Shown: positions 45,780 to 57,295 of the stretch, in pieces | Layout of the letters: each line of letters opens with the position of its first letter | How positions within the stretch are numbered: position 1 is the stretch's first letter | Origin: Stereum hirsutum FP-91666 SS1 | Taxonomy: Eukaryota; Basidiomycota; Agaricomycetes; Russulales; Stereaceae | Direction of reading: 5' to 3' | Assembly (NCBI RefSeq): GCF_000264905.1 | Contig: NW_006763143.1 | Location: 1,644,910-1,708,909 of the forward strand | DNA: 64,000 bases | Made by a program: the position numbers and the translations under genes | Notes under the pieces: model-generated | Told to the model about the DNA's origin: nothing | The model's database searches: none | The model's input: the letters and a program-made list of their open reading frames with translations, nothing else

Positions 45780-46310
45780 TCGATCGTTCTATTCACGGTC
45801 CATAATGCGAAACCAACAATATGCGATTGCGGTTCCGTAAGATTTAGTTCGGTGATATACTTCGCATACGGCAAGAGGGTGCAGCCGAGGATGGTGAAGG
45901 TGTGGTCGACGTGGTAGCGGTTGCGGATAAGGCAGACGATGGTGCCGCAGGAGGTGTCTTGATCGACGTAGCGAGCGAGGGCGTGCAGTCGTTCTGTCGA
46001 TTCGATCTGCGTAGGATGGTGTGAGGTACGTTTCGGAGCGAGGAGAGCAGGGGACGTACGACTGCTGAACTTCATTGCTGAATGCGGACCGGACGAGCAC
46101 GTTAGTCGGGGGAATTTTTCTTTTGCCGGAAACACATAATGTGATCCTAAATTTCATAAGCTGAGCCTTCAACCACAAAAACAGCTTCTCGTCCACCGTC
46201 CACCCCGTATCACCAGATTCGGCGTTTTCGCCGGTAACTCATACTGAGACGGGCTCTTCCGCGGCCGCTCGAACTCGAGGTGGAGGTCGCTGGCGATCTG
46301 AACCTGTATC
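45780..46310 (-). pseudogene. calcineurin-like metallophosphoesterase, fragmentary
   Basis: Minus-strand blocks are VQIASDLHLEFERP (metal-binding D-x-H motif), ELPAKTPNLVI, and in another frame GDTGWTVDEKLFLWLKAQL with ITLCVSGKRK. There the usual GNHE motif reads GKRK. Then come RLHALARYVDQD, GTIVCLIRNRYHVDHTFTIL and GCTLLPY. This is the layout of fungal phosphoesterases of the SDLHLE type. The Asn-His pair that binds the second metal is lost in the GNHE position, and the last His block is not seen. It is convergent with the CDC6 fragment, whose end it meets. Confidence 0.6.
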
Positions 46311-46780
46311 GGATGTCGGATGTGGCGTTGGGTGGGGTGCAGCGGGTCTTGGCTGAGTATCAGGCGACCTGAAAAATTATGACGTGAACTGGAGAGGATG
46401 CGGGTCTCTGGCATGGATGTGTATGTGCTGCACGACGACGAAGTTTTGGAAGCACAAGTCCGAACTCAGTAGCTGGTCAGGGTGAGACACAGCCCCAGTT
46501 CTTATTTTCTGCACGGGCAGAAACGAGTGAAAGAGAGGTGTTTCGTGTTCTGTGCGTCCAGAACACATTATAACAAAGGCGAGTTCAGTTATACGGCGAC
46601 CAACATACTGCCTCCGTATACTCCCTCAATCGGGTTCGCGCCGAATAATGCATAGCATGAAAAAGCGTCGCATATATAGTGTAGGCTGTTGATTATGCTC
46701 GAGGTACTGTTACGACCGACAGTGTAATACATGTCAAGTCTATCCCTTTGTGCTTAACAGGTCCCTTCACAAGTTTTGCG

Positions 46781-48587
46781 CTATATATTAACTCTGGTAA
46801 GAATAGTCAACAGCTTGAGCGGCAACAGCAACTTACCCTTCACGAACGAGTTTGTACTGCTCACAGAGCACGTCCAGAATTATATCTACTGGGGTATGCA
46901 TCTTGAACGACGCCTGTATCATTTCGTCTGCGCATGGCAGAAAAAATGTTGCCGTCACTTTCAGCGAAAATAAATCTATCACAGTCAAGGAGAGGTTGAT
47001 TCCAGGATAGAACCCCGCTCCGTGCATCGTCTCTGTCGGGTTGAAGAAGACATTGTTTCCTTCTCCGCTGACCTGATCGAGCGTCAAGGAGCATCTGGAG
47101 AGAAGAGGTTACCGTCCAAGTCAAGGCAAAACACTTATACCTTATGGTGAAACATACCTCTCGGCAGGTATTCCGATTCTTTTCGCGAAGTGTCTTATCA
47201 GCTTGAACACTGGGCGCCGAGGATCAACCAGTACGATGTAGTCTAGTCCAGCATCGGTTACAGGTAGATCTAGATGGATTTTGAATTTTCGGGATAAGGC
47301 CTCTAAAGTGACATGGTTCACGATTCAGCATATTGAATGTGGAAGATTGCATGGAAGGTGAAAATATAGGATTCAGGCTGTGGTCAGCGTACCTTTTTCT
47401 GCTTTGTTTCCACAGCGAACACATTCAACATACTCCTTCACGGAATATCCAAGAGTGTCCATCGTCCTCGTTCTAGTACTACTCCCATAGCACGTCGCAG
47501 AGCAGGCTTCTAGGTGGAGTACACGGATGGGGAGTTTTGCTCGATCTCTCTGGCGGACAAAAGCGCCCAACTGCATCAAGAGAGCGAAAGCGAGATTATT
47601 TGTCGTGTCGCTGTCGTCTTCTACCTCGTGTCCGCCTTCCGTATCCTCTGGTTCTTCTTCTAAATCAACGCTGTTCACAACATCGTCATTCCGACTGCAG
47701 CCAGTTTCCATAATGTCTTCTCCACATTCGACCACTCTGGCGCCACTAACTTCTACGTTGCGATGATAATCGCTGGGGTCTGCATATGAAGGGGTTATCG
47801 ACCGATCCAGACCGTCAAGTCTGAGCCTGGACAAATGTGGTAGGACGGTATGAGGCCGAGCGTTGATTGGCGAGGGAGTAGTGAGAATTGTGTGGTCGCT
47901 CAGTTCCAGAGTATCGTCTACTGTAACTCCGGCCACTGTCTCCAAGAACCGTGTGATGACGTGGATACCAGAGATACGCAAGGAGGTGAGAGTATGAAAA
48001 AGAGGGAGCGCGGTAGTCCACTTTCTACCTCCACGACCTAGGCAGTCCGGTATGGACTCAACGATGTGGACGTATTGTAGAACGGAGGTCGACATCTGAG
48101 AATTCTCTCGCGTTATCCGCTCAAGGAATGCAGCTTCAATAGCCAGGCATTTGACCCTGTCAAAATCGTGGCCAAGAATTCGAAGACTTTGTGCACTCCA
48201 ACCCTCCACCACGGTTACCATCAGCTGCATACTACCGGATCGTGAAAATACAGCCGGCAGCAACTTCTCGTGTGGCAATATATGCAAGCCAACCACTCTC
48301 CAGAGTTGGGCGTTATCAATTGATATCGTTCGCCAGCGGTTGCAAACATGTGTGTTTGCGATCCACATTCGTCCAACGAGGTCCCAGTCGTCGGCTTCGA
48401 GAGTGTAGTGAAGATGGAAGACAAATATCAGGACAATGAGTTCTGGAGGAAGACGTGAGATAGGACAAGAGAGCGATGCACGACTAGCGGGTTTCGCAAT
48501 GGTGGTGAGCATTTGTTTCCCGAATTTGAGCGCGCGCAATCCCTGTCTGATGCTTGAGTACACGCATGCAAATGTACAGCGAGCCAC
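46781..48587 (-). CDS. F-box protein with an unusual C-terminal region
   Basis: Exons 47393-48587, 47158-47302, 46837-47094 and 46781-46793 join with correct phases (donors GTACGC, GTATGT, GTAAGT), giving 536 residues ending VNI. Residues about 43-85 are an F-box: ISRLPPELIVLIFVFHLHYT then VCNRWRTISIDNAQLWRVVG, typical of Agaricomycetes. It binds Skp1 in an SCF ubiquitin ligase. Leucine-rich, beta-strand-like repeats follow (LGHDFDRVKCLAIEA, LTSLRISGIHVITRF), with an acidic stretch near residue 310. After CVRCGNKAEK the spliced part adds two modules, LDYIVLVDPRRPVFKLIRHF and FSLKVTATFFLPCADEMIQA with FKMHTPVDIILDVL. Each has the strand-strand-helix look of a ubiquitin-like fold. It is intact, and the substrate is unknown. 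Confidence 0.75.
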
Positions 48588-49719
48588 AGACCTATGAAGA
48601 GCTCAATTGAGCGCCGGGGGGAAGTTGGAACGAAGACCAACAGGTCAAGATTTATGAGTAATAAGAGAGAAACCAGCCATTTAGATCGCATCGCGAGTCC
48701 TGTCAAAGATGGAGGTTATGCGTTCCGATGGTGGCCCACCGTGAGAGTACATCTGTCACCACTGGCATTACGATGCAGCGGATGAACAGCCCCATACTAA
48801 GTAATACAAGCCCGGAAATGAATGAGAATCATTAACATTCCATGCCGAACTCTACATATCCGTTGCACCTTTTTAATTGCAAACGGCAAAGATCCACTCC
48901 TAATCCTGTCTAGACCTAGACAGAGTAGCAACGAACAAGAGGCGCTTCGGAAAGAAAGCGCTGAGACCGAGTATCGTCCTTCAAACCTGGGGTGGTACAC
49001 TCCTAAACGAGAAAAATCTGCCGGAGGGCTCCGGCAGTCTGGGGTTTCACTACTTCACCAGACTCTGTATTTCATACATCTGAGCTCCTTTATTGAATTC
49101 CAACCGCAGACCCAAACTCAAAGAATTGACTACCGTTCAGGGTATGCTCAGTCATCCAGTATTATATACATACATTTCGGAACACCATTCTATGCCGTTT
49201 ACTGTCTTCCGTTCTGTTTCCTGTTTGGGACGTCCGGAAAGCAGCCTCCGCCGCCGTGACTACAGTAGCGCTACGAACCTTATCTCCCTAGCGCTTCCGT
49301 CTCGTCTCGTACTTAGTGCGGCAACACTGGCTATTCCCCGCTACACAACCTCGACCTACGGTATCAACCCCTCTGACGCGACAAGACTATGACGCCATCG
49401 ACCTTTTTGCAAGGCTCACTCACTACTTCTCCTACCTCTATCGTCCAGAAGGTCGAGTATCTTCCGGGTCGACGACATATTACTCGCTACGTGGATTGTT
49501 CCTCACCTGGTACATTTACTCCTTTAACTTGCTGGACTATACCGTGTACGTCCCGCAGGACTTCCCTTCTCTGCATTCAACTTCACCACGCTCGTTGTTG
49601 CTCTGCAACACAACACTGGCACTCATGTTCATATTCTTTCTTCTTGTACATATCACCACAAGGCTAGCCATTTCCTACTATAACTTTCAGGTGGTGCCAT
49701 AGATAGCATCATAGAAATG
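48588..49719. other. intergenic; hairpin at 49018-49037
   Basis: This stretch lies upstream of the F-box gene. A perfect 9-bp stem hairpin, CTGCCGGAGGGCTCCGGCAG, is at 49018-49037. A plus frame at 49316-49702 (DYDAIDLFARLTHYFSYLYR, then a hydrophobic end) may be an N-terminal part of the protease gene that follows, but this is uncertain. Confidence 0.35.
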
Positions 49720-51310
49720 CTGCGTTTCTGGACCCCTCCCGCGTAGAGGTCTACCTCGATGGTCTCGACTTCCAGGTCCCCTTCCTTCCCGGGATCTGTG
49801 ATGCCATCGCATGGACCGTATGTGACACCAACCACCCAGGGCAGCTCACTCATCTTCGCCAAATCGCCGACAAGCTTCGTTCTCATCAATACAACTCCGT
49901 TATTGTCCCCAATCACGACGCAAGGATCACTATGTTGCCGCACGCCTTGACGCTCGCACTCGGCAACTATCGATTGGAGACTTCTTGGGAGAGACACTCA
50001 TCAACTCAGTCTCCCCCGCTGATTTGAACGGCGTTTGCAGGTTCTGTTCAAAGCTCGGTGGCCCCATGCACATTGTCGTGAAGGAACTGCCTCGCTCTCT
50101 TAAAGTCGATCCATTCTCTTGCGGTATCGCCACTTGCAACGTTCTCGAGCGCGAGCTGTTTACGAAGGTACGGCCATGGGCGGATGAGACTAAGCATTTA
50201 AAACGTGCCGAACTCGCTCTGCTTCTTGTCACCCAAGCTGGAAGTCGTTACCAGCTGGTGCGTCTTCAATTTCTTCGCTGCTGTGATATCCCAATCTGAC
50301 TGGCTTTCATCTTTTTTGAGATGGATTTAGGCTTGACAACTAACATCATTCGATCTCGTCATGATGGACGTCGTCTCTCACCATCTTCTCACACACTGTC
50401 ACCTCTCGTATTGTCTCCGCCTCCACCTCCGCCCTCGATGTCTGCTGACTGAAACTTCGACAACTTCCTGACCTCGAGTCATTCTCCGACAACGAAGACT
50501 GGGACGATCTCGGTGACGATGATTCGGGAACCGACGCTGTCAATGGCCCTGTATCACGACTCTGATTGCGACAACGACGATCATGATTTAGATGAGATGT
50601 TTCCCGTCCTATACAATCACGGTTCGGCTGCCCAGGAGCCCACTCAGCAACACACTCACATGTCTGTCGATGCCAGCTCTCCGTCATCGCTCCGTCCTAC
50701 ACCACTCAGTCCCGCAGCGACCGGCGTCGCATCTCGTCCAATCAAGCCACTCCCCTCTCGCGTCAACGCCAATCAGCTCATGCAAGCGAGTCTCACGACA
50801 TTCTTCAAGATCATCACACCTGAGGAGGCGGAGAAGCGAAGGTTGGCTACTAAGATTGATTGGGAGGCAAAGAGGGAAAGGATGGAATTTGCGAGGCGAG
50901 AGGCGAATCTTGACGAGATGCGGAAGAAGACACGGACCAGGGAAAGGGAGCGTCAAAAGAAGCGGAGGTGTCGCCAGCGCAAGAAGGAAAAGAAGGTGCG
51001 CATTATCAGATCAATTCTTTTTCCATGACCATATGTTCCGTACACATCCATTTCCTCCCCGTCTTGCTACATCATCTCCTCTTTGTCTCCGAGTATTTCA
51101 TTGTTTGACGCATACAATTTTCTGTTCACAGGTGGCAAGCAAGACGACTCCGACAATCGGGAACACCGCCGTGACTATAAACAACCCCTCAGTCGTCATT
51201 TTCGCAGAGGCTTCACGACCTTCTCGCCAATTCAAGGAGCTCGGACAGTCGAAGAAGAAGAAGACAGGACGTAAGCGCAAACATGGGGCTACCGATGTCA
51301 TCCAAGGTAA
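49720..51310 (+). CDS. Ulp1-type cysteine protease with PCNA-binding motif (transposon-associated)
   Basis: Coding begins RVEVYLDGLDFQVPFLPGIC and DAIAWTVCDTNHPGQLTHL. The catalytic His is probably in NSVIVPNHD (codon 49914-49916). After a frame change near 49970 come IGDFLGETLINSVSP (Asp codon 49979-49981) and LKVDPFSCGIATCNVLEREL, with the nucleophile Cys at 50120-50122. The H-D-C order and SCG motif fit the C48 (Ulp1/SENP) SUMO-protease fold. An intron follows at about 50261-50330 and then an Asp-rich region. Next is QASLTTFF (50783-50806), a canonical PIP box (Q-x-x-L-x-x-F-F) for binding PCNA. It is followed by a basic coiled coil (EAEKRRLATKIDWEAKRERM, RERERQKKRRCRQRKKEKK), an intron and another Lys-rich exon. 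This composition recurs in Agaricomycete transposon-linked proteins. The frameshift may be real or a read error. Confidence 0.6.
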
Positions 51311-51499
51311 TGGTCAACCTCCTCCACGCTCGTAATCCTCAACAGTTCTCTCGTCTTACCTCGCAGGTTCTGGGCCGCTGGATTGGACGCCCGAAAAACA
51401 CTGCTTCAACGTGGAAGGGGAAGGTTCTACAGCGAGTGTAGATGGGCAATAAGCCGCATGGCTTGGTTATGTACACGTAGCGGGATTCTGGTGCGTATG

Positions 51500-51845
51500 C
51501 GGCTGCTTTGAAGTGTTTCCATGTCTGATCATCTTCATTGTTACGTTTCCATTACCATCAGTCAATGTTCCCGGACGTTGTTGAAGCCATCGTCGAGTAC
51601 CTTAGTACCTTCGTACCGCCGGCATTCCCATCGATTTTAACACCGTCCGTGCAATCATGCTCACCATCATCGAGCACCATACTCCTCATCTCTTCCAGGC
51701 CACTTTTGGCACTGACAAACGCCCGTTACTCTGCTTCGAAACATTCGTACGCCATTTCATCTGCGAGCATTGGTTTCCAAGGATGTCTACACGAGCTGCA
51801 CAGAAGACTCTAGTCGACGCCGAACATCAAATATACGAACCTTTT
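51500..51845 (+). pseudogene. transposase-like N-terminal domain, truncated
   Basis: IVEYLSTF then, one frame over, TAGIPIDFNTVRAIMLTIIE with HHTPHLFQATFG and FVRHFICEHWFPRMSTRAAQ with KTL. This resembles the helix-turn-helix region ahead of the DDE endonuclease domain in fungal pogo/CENP-B-like transposases (S-FVR-WL--N--WS-RKATRAAQK-P). The catalytic domain that should follow is absent; Ariadne-type sequence begins instead at about 51846. Confidence 0.45.
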
Positions 51846-52290
51846 CTCCGCCTCGCTCTACGAAGGAGTGTAGCAAGTGTCAGAGCACGATCGAGAAGAA
51901 TGGGGGTTGCAGGTATTCCGTACTCTGCGGTCTTTACAGGTTTCGCTGACATTGATTCCGTCACAGCCATATGACGTGCAAGAAGCCCAAGGACTAGTTC
52001 TGCTGGGTGTACATGGGCCCTTGGTCCATTCACGGCATAGTTTGGCACTCCTGCAACATTACGACGAGAAAGCTGGTACCGACGCTCGTGACTCCCAGTC
52101 CCAGTCTCGTGCCTCTCTGAATGTAACTTCATGTACGTTTTTTTCCTCCCTGACCACCCGTTTAGTGCACAAGGTCATGTCTGGCCCTCTGGTGATGCAG
52201 GACTACAACCGCTCGACTAAGCATGAGCAATCTGCCAAGCTTTCTGTCGAGCCCAACGCCAAGACGGAGAATAAGATGGACGAGATGCAG
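51846..52290 (+). pseudogene. Ariadne-type RBR E3 ligase, C-terminal fragment
   Basis: STKECSKCQSTIEKNGGC, an intron (GTATTC...TCACAG), then SHMTCKKPKD, a stop, FCWVYMGPWSIHGIVWHSCN. After a frame change come GTDARDSQSQSRASLN, an intron, and YNRSTKHEQSAKLSVEPNAK with TENKMDEMQ. This is RING2 and the start of the Ariadne domain of HHARI-type E3 ligases (CPKCQSTIEKNGGCNHMTC, FCWVCMGPW, YYNRYANHEQSAKLE). The catalytic Cys of RING2 lies within the preserved GGC-HMTC part, but the next zinc ligands KC-HEFC read KP-D-stop-FC. RING1 and the IBR domain are missing. It is fused directly after the transposase-like fragment. Confidence 0.8.
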
Positions 52291-52760
52291 ACCAGCACGA
52301 GGAGGCAGAAAGGGATCTGTGAAGGTGGATGTACCTGGAGTTGGCTAAGTCGAAGGTGAATCCTTCAATCTTGTTCCCCCTACTCGACAGACGCCGGATC
52401 TGATTGTATTTCGATGTCCGGGAAGTCGTAAGAGAAGGCAAGACCGGTCGAGAGAGGTTCGCTCTCCTAATACGCACCTGCACCTCACCGTCACGGGTTC
52501 GCTCCCTCTGACGCCCGTACTGACCTCAGCCCACAACTCCAACCGTAATTCGCAGCCTTATCCATCCTACCCCACGCCCACTCAATACACTTTCCCGACA
52601 TACCCAGTTTGTTCCCTCCCCGGCCTGCCTATTTTTCCACCTTCTCTCCTTCCACTTATACCCATACTACTGCGGTCCATACGTTGACGACGACGAATCC
52701 TAAGTATTCCGCAAAGCGAAATGCGCTCAAACTTTAGTCAATAGAGAGAGATTGGCTGAG
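52291..52760. other. intergenic
   Basis: After the Ariadne fragment the sequence is C/T-rich with no coding pattern. Confidence 0.4.
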
Positions 52761-53129
52761 TCAGCCAGCGGGGCTCGATGAGGAGATTAGAAGATCAGAG
52801 CAATTGAAGCTGCGACTAAGGAAGGATCGGAGCAAGGATAGAAACGGTGGGGTTTGGATTGGCTCAGGAGGAGTTGTGAAGTACGGGGATCTTAAGTTTC
52901 CATTACTTATTAACGTCAGCTCCAGTCCCCTCAATGAGGTTGACAACTTGCCGTATAGTCTGCCATTGGTGACGAAGAGCATGGTAGTAAAGTGCATGTC
53001 TCCCTTTGAATCAGAGTATCACCGCTAGTACTTACCCTGGCCATGTGTTAATCCGTCTATCCTCAGCAAAGCGCCGTCAATTTCTTTCTCGGAGAACGAC
53101 ATCTCCCCCATGGGAGCTACATTCGACAT
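52761..53129 (-). CDS. hypothetical protein, two exons
   Basis: Exon 53036-53129 (MSNVAPMGEMSFSEKEIDGA, LLRIDGLTHGQ) can be joined to 52761-52999 (DMHFTTMLFVTNGRLYGKLS, TSLRGLELTLISNG), giving 110 residues. The intron is only 36 bases (GTAAGT...GGGAG), short even for fungi, so the exact junction is doubtful. Upstream minus-strand coding (DISNFPGPVLPDGSEEPRRF, about 53300) suggests the real gene starts further away and is interrupted by a TGA. No family was recognised. Confidence 0.3.
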
Positions 53130-54060
53130 CTTTTCAGGTTTGATCCGTCAGGGTTGTCCCGCTAAGAACATCATCGAAGAAGCTAGGATGTCGTCTGTGA
53201 AAGTTTCCGTTGGGTGCGTCGAAGGCTCGATGTCCAGCGCATCAAAACGGCGGGGTTCTTCAGACCCATCAGGGAGTACTGGTCCAGGGAAGTTTGAAAT
53301 GTCGTCGGAGGTGTTCTCAAAGTCGGTTGTGGTTCTTCTAGTGAATTGATTGAGACGGTGTGTTTTGAGCGAGTCCAGACTACGGAGTTGGCAGTTGTGG
53401 TGTAATGTGGCCTGAGTAGCGGACGGTAATCTGGATATGCGCCAAGTGAGTACTTATTCGTCGTTGTTCTCCATCGGTCCTTCTGGACCAAGACCAATAT
53501 GTGTGGGGATCTGTGTTGGATCTATGCCCAAGATACAATACAGATTCCTTACGGGAAGTCAACCACTGACATACTTCTACACAGTTTCTTCTTGTATTGT
53601 AATTTCTCGACCAGACGTGCGTCATTGGCGTGAGAGTTTCAGGCTCCCAATCCGGCCCCCTTCGAGTCGAGGTTCATCGCCAGCTGACAACGGAAGAGGT
53701 TCCACTCCAGTGGGAGGCGCTAATACCCTAACCTTCCGGGATGCTGACCGACTAGGTATTGTCAGTGTAGCCTATGGAAGTATGACCAAATCGTTTACGA
53801 CGACTGAGGCCTGAAAGCCTCCCTTCCCCCGAAAATGTCTGTCACGTTATGGCCTCCTGGTTGTCGTTTAGTATTTATAATAGTTTTCCCATGCTGCTTC
53901 GTGCGGGCTACTCACCCCTTCTTCCCGCTCTCCTGTGGTCACTCTGTTTTCCTCATCTTTTTCATCTATCTGTCCATTCTCTTCTTTGCCTTGTTAGAGG
54001 GCATATTTCCTTCCTCGTCAACCTTTCACGCTGTTTTTGAGCCCACCACCGCTCATTCGA
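53130..54060. other. unassigned
   Basis: Coding-like patches occur on both strands (minus near 53200-53340, plus 53600-53814) without a domain. 53830-54000 is C/T-rich and probably the leader of the WOPR gene. Confidence 0.3.
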
Positions 54061-55368
54061 ATGCATGCTATGCAAGATGCACCGCAGGGCTTGTTGGCGC
54101 CTGGAGCTTGCCCGTTCGTAGGTGTAGTCGAAACGACCATTGACGCGCTGCGTCTTGTTATAGCCGCTAGGTGAGATCTTATTTTGGTATGGGACCGGCT
54201 GTTTTTGCTCATGCCATTGCTGTTTATGTGATCCGGGCATATACGTGGCAGGTCTGGACTTATTCCCCGTATCGTGCGGCGCCTGAGCGACGCCGAACGT
54301 AGGTCGATGATCATGTCTGGAGCCGTATTCGTTTACAGCGCGGAGGAGAGCCACATCAAACGGTGGACGGACGGGTTGACGTGGTCGGTTTTATCGTGCT
54401 ATCCAGCTGTTACAGATAATGATACACATCTAGGTCTCCTTCTCGCATTGTCGGTAATTTCCTCGTACGTTACATATTCTCCTCTGCCTCAATGTAACAT
54501 TTTCTGATTTACCCTCTGGACGACGCCGCCCCACCATATCAAACTGGAACGGTGCTGATAGGTATATCGTGAGCTTATGCCCTCGGGGTGTAATTTTGAA
54601 CGAGACGTATCGGGAACGCAGACATCTCTTCCAGCGACGACTAGCTGGTCGCTAAGGAGAGGTCACTGCACTGAGAAACTGAATGGGTTGTCCAAGAAGG
54701 TGGGCATTGTTAGCATTTGTCACCTTCACATACTGATCTAGCATTCTTTCACTAGACCATCACCGTCGTAGCTGACGGAACGGCCCACCATGTAGTTGCA
54801 TACTACTCAGAGGAAGATGTCCTCTCCGGCCGACTACAGAGGCCTGTGAGGAGATCCGATTTAGCCCAGGTCGCTGTACCTCTCTCAATGGTCTATGCCA
54901 CCAACTTTCGCTATCCGCCTCATATTGAGCTTGGAATGAATGGTCTGTACTATGTGTAAGCTCCTCTTCTTGGCCATCAATCAAAGCATCCTTCTTGTGG
55001 ATGCTCACGATAGGCATCTTTTCAGCCGTGAAAAAGGCGACTCTGAGGACACGCTGGAACTTCTGTCTCCAAGGAACCCTGACCTTGACGATGAGCGAAT
55101 GTCCTCAACCATACCACCCGACCATCGACTTACCAACCATACGATAGCAGCGTCACCTCATGAGGTCGACAGCGCACCTTTCATGCACCGCTGGACACTT
55201 CCGGCGTCCTCTAATCATGTAGAACCGTTGGACCCCTTGTCGGATGTAGCGTACGGAATCTATCTCCACCACAATGGTCTCGCAGCCTCTCTCACCTCCT
55301 CCCATGGACAATCTGTTCCGGCCATCCATGGACATCACAGTGTGCATCCTGGCTGGGACTTTTTGTAA
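54061..55368 (+). CDS. WOPR-domain transcription regulator (Gti1/Pac2 type)
   Basis: Exon 1 (54061-54170) starts MHAMQDAPQGLLAPGACPF and has GVVETTIDALRLVIAAR. A GTGAGA...GGCAG intron joins in phase to SGLIPRIVRRLSDAERRSMI with MSGAVFVYSAEESHIKRWTD and GLTWS (54252-54387), the first half of the WOPR DNA-binding domain. An exon ending at 54699 has EKLNGLSKK. Exon 54756-54955 has TITVVADGTAHHVVAYYSEE with DVLSGRLQRP, the second WOPR half. Exon 55026-55368 is a Ser/His-rich tail (DTLELLSPRNPDLDDERMSS). The segment after TWS, where family members have an RxxGxFLxYRE motif, is the least certain (54388-54700). WOPR proteins such as Gti1, Pac2, Wor1 and Ryp1 are nuclear switches for morphology and nutrient response. 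Confidence 0.75.
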
Positions 55369-57029
55369 GTTTCTTGAACTCTTGCTGGACTCTGCATCAG
55401 GCTGACGAGCATTGTCAGGACGTGAACCAGTGACCACTTCAGCGCTAGCTACATCGGGAAATCACCCCCGCGCTAATGTCAGCTAATCGCGCGGCTAATT
55501 CGAGCGGTAATAAGCTCGGATTAGCTAGAGGTTAGCCCTGAAAAGAGGGTGTTCGAGCTGTGAGCGATTTGTAAAGTGCATGCCATCTTAAAACCATGAT
55601 GGGCCCAGGGCCCACAGGAGGTTGTATACGAAACACTACGCATACAGTATAACAAACTATTTGTTTTTTGCGGTTTGAAAGTACCACTGAGAGTGTCTCA
55701 AGAGTGTTCGAGCCAATGCCAGACTGTTGAATATCAATTACCTCTGGAAAGCTGTACGTCTCAGTCTATTCTTCCCTCCCCTTACACATTGTGAAATGTT
55801 CGGCTAGCCAAAGCAGACAGAAAGCAGAGAGAATGTGAGCGAAGTGGCCGCTGAGACGACGCCGATGTGGCGCAGCTCCGACTCGGAGTGGCGCGGCACT
55901 CTGTTTGTCTTTATTTGTTTGCGGTTGATGAGAGACGCGTCGCTTAGCAGTTGACTCTTCCATCGACCAGCGTCCCGCCCATCCACTGTCCACTTCACCG
56001 AATGAGCGCGGGTGCAGGTGTACAAGCATGCGAGAAGTCGTGCATGGGCGAGCGAGCACCTCATAGGCGAAAACACGAGACTCAAGAGGAAGAGCAGAAG
56101 ATTAGAGGGTGGCGAGAGAGAGACTGCGAATGTTGACGACTGTGACTAGTTGCTCTGGAAGTGCCAGAAGCCAGAAGTCGCAAAAGTCAACATGAACCAA
56201 ACACGGACAAACAAAGAGGTGGCGCAAACGTGTGGCGACGACAAGCCTCGCAACTCCTGTTCTTCGTCTCACCCATTTCCAGAATGCGCACAAACCCCCA
56301 GACGACGGATGCGAGTTGATGGGCACGCGAGGCAAGGTCGAACAAAAGCAATGTGATGCCGAAGGCAGAGAATGAGGGGCGACATATCCAGGTCCGTCCC
56401 TTTCCTTTTCCGACTTGTCCCTCCGGTTTGCTGACTATTTCACTTGATCGCGCGAATGCTCCTGTGCCGTCCTCTCGAATATCACCTCGCTGCCGGCTGG
56501 TGCACTTTGTGATTTTTCTCACACCCTGCCCACACTCACGGTTTCAGCGGTAGTGTGTCTTCCGACTTCGTCTCCGGCCATATTTGCACGCGGAGATATC
56601 CCCGGCAACGAACATAGCATGAACACGGATAGACGCTCGGACTTGGGTAGGACAAAACCTAGAGAACCTCAATCGAACAGCGTGATAGGAGGTTGCAGCA
56701 TGTCCATGTGCGTCCCTTTCGCTGGTTTCCCCCGTCTCCGACTTCTCGATCGCATATTGACCACTTTCTCCTACATTTAACCTCCCTATCCCTGTCGTCT
56801 CGCATCTACCTTCCATTGTCCGACTATGCAGATCCTCCTGCGTCGTAAATAAAGGTGCGCACGCAACGCACGAGCCAGACGGGTGTGGGAAAGAAGGTCA
56901 GACGAATGGTAAAGTGACCGCGGAGGAAGAGAATGATGGCTTCGGTGCGTCCCTTTCATTTTCCGAGGTATACCCTTCTCTACCTCATCCACTATCCACT
57001 CACACTTCGTCCTCAGAACCTGCTCTTTG
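55369..57029. other. no gene recognised; GCTAAT-rich palindromic cluster
   Basis: At 55470-55560 GCTAAT / ATTAGC words recur in both orientations (GCTAATCGCGCGGCTAATTCG), like the cluster at 26475-26545. From 55760 to 57000 there are many short frames and several C/T-rich runs after GTGCGTCCCTTTC-like donors (56707, 56947). These may be introns of a decayed gene. Confidence 0.35.
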
Positions 57030-57240
57030 GCCTCCACCTCCTCCTCTTTTTCCCACGTTGATGTGATAGCCGGCTGCATGATTGGTGGCCTAGCGTCCCT
57101 ATCACCATTCTCGGTTTCCTCGTCTTCTGCTTCCTCCGTCGTCGTCGCCAACCTACTGGCACCCAAATCCGTACCCAATCCGATCGCTCCTCCCGTCGTA
57201 TCCACGGCACACTCGGTTGGCGTCTGTAGTCGGAGACCCT
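57030..57240 (+). pseudogene. single-pass membrane protein fragment
   Basis: VDVIAGCMIGGLA, then one frame over ITILGFLVFCFLRRRRQPTG. This is the Gly-rich transmembrane helix with a following Arg stop-transfer cluster seen in many Agaricomycete surface proteins. The extracellular part is not recognisable. A one-base shift splits the helix. Confidence 0.4.
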
Positions 57241-57295
57241 AGTAAGTCGTTTGTTCCCCTAACGCGACGATATCTTTTCACTCACGACGAATCTA

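Noticed and set aside
50592..51335. 247-codon Arg/Ser-rich frame as a separate gene
   Set aside because: It is the shadow of the PIP-box and basic coiled-coil frame in the neighbouring phase, which has better composition and a proper intron.
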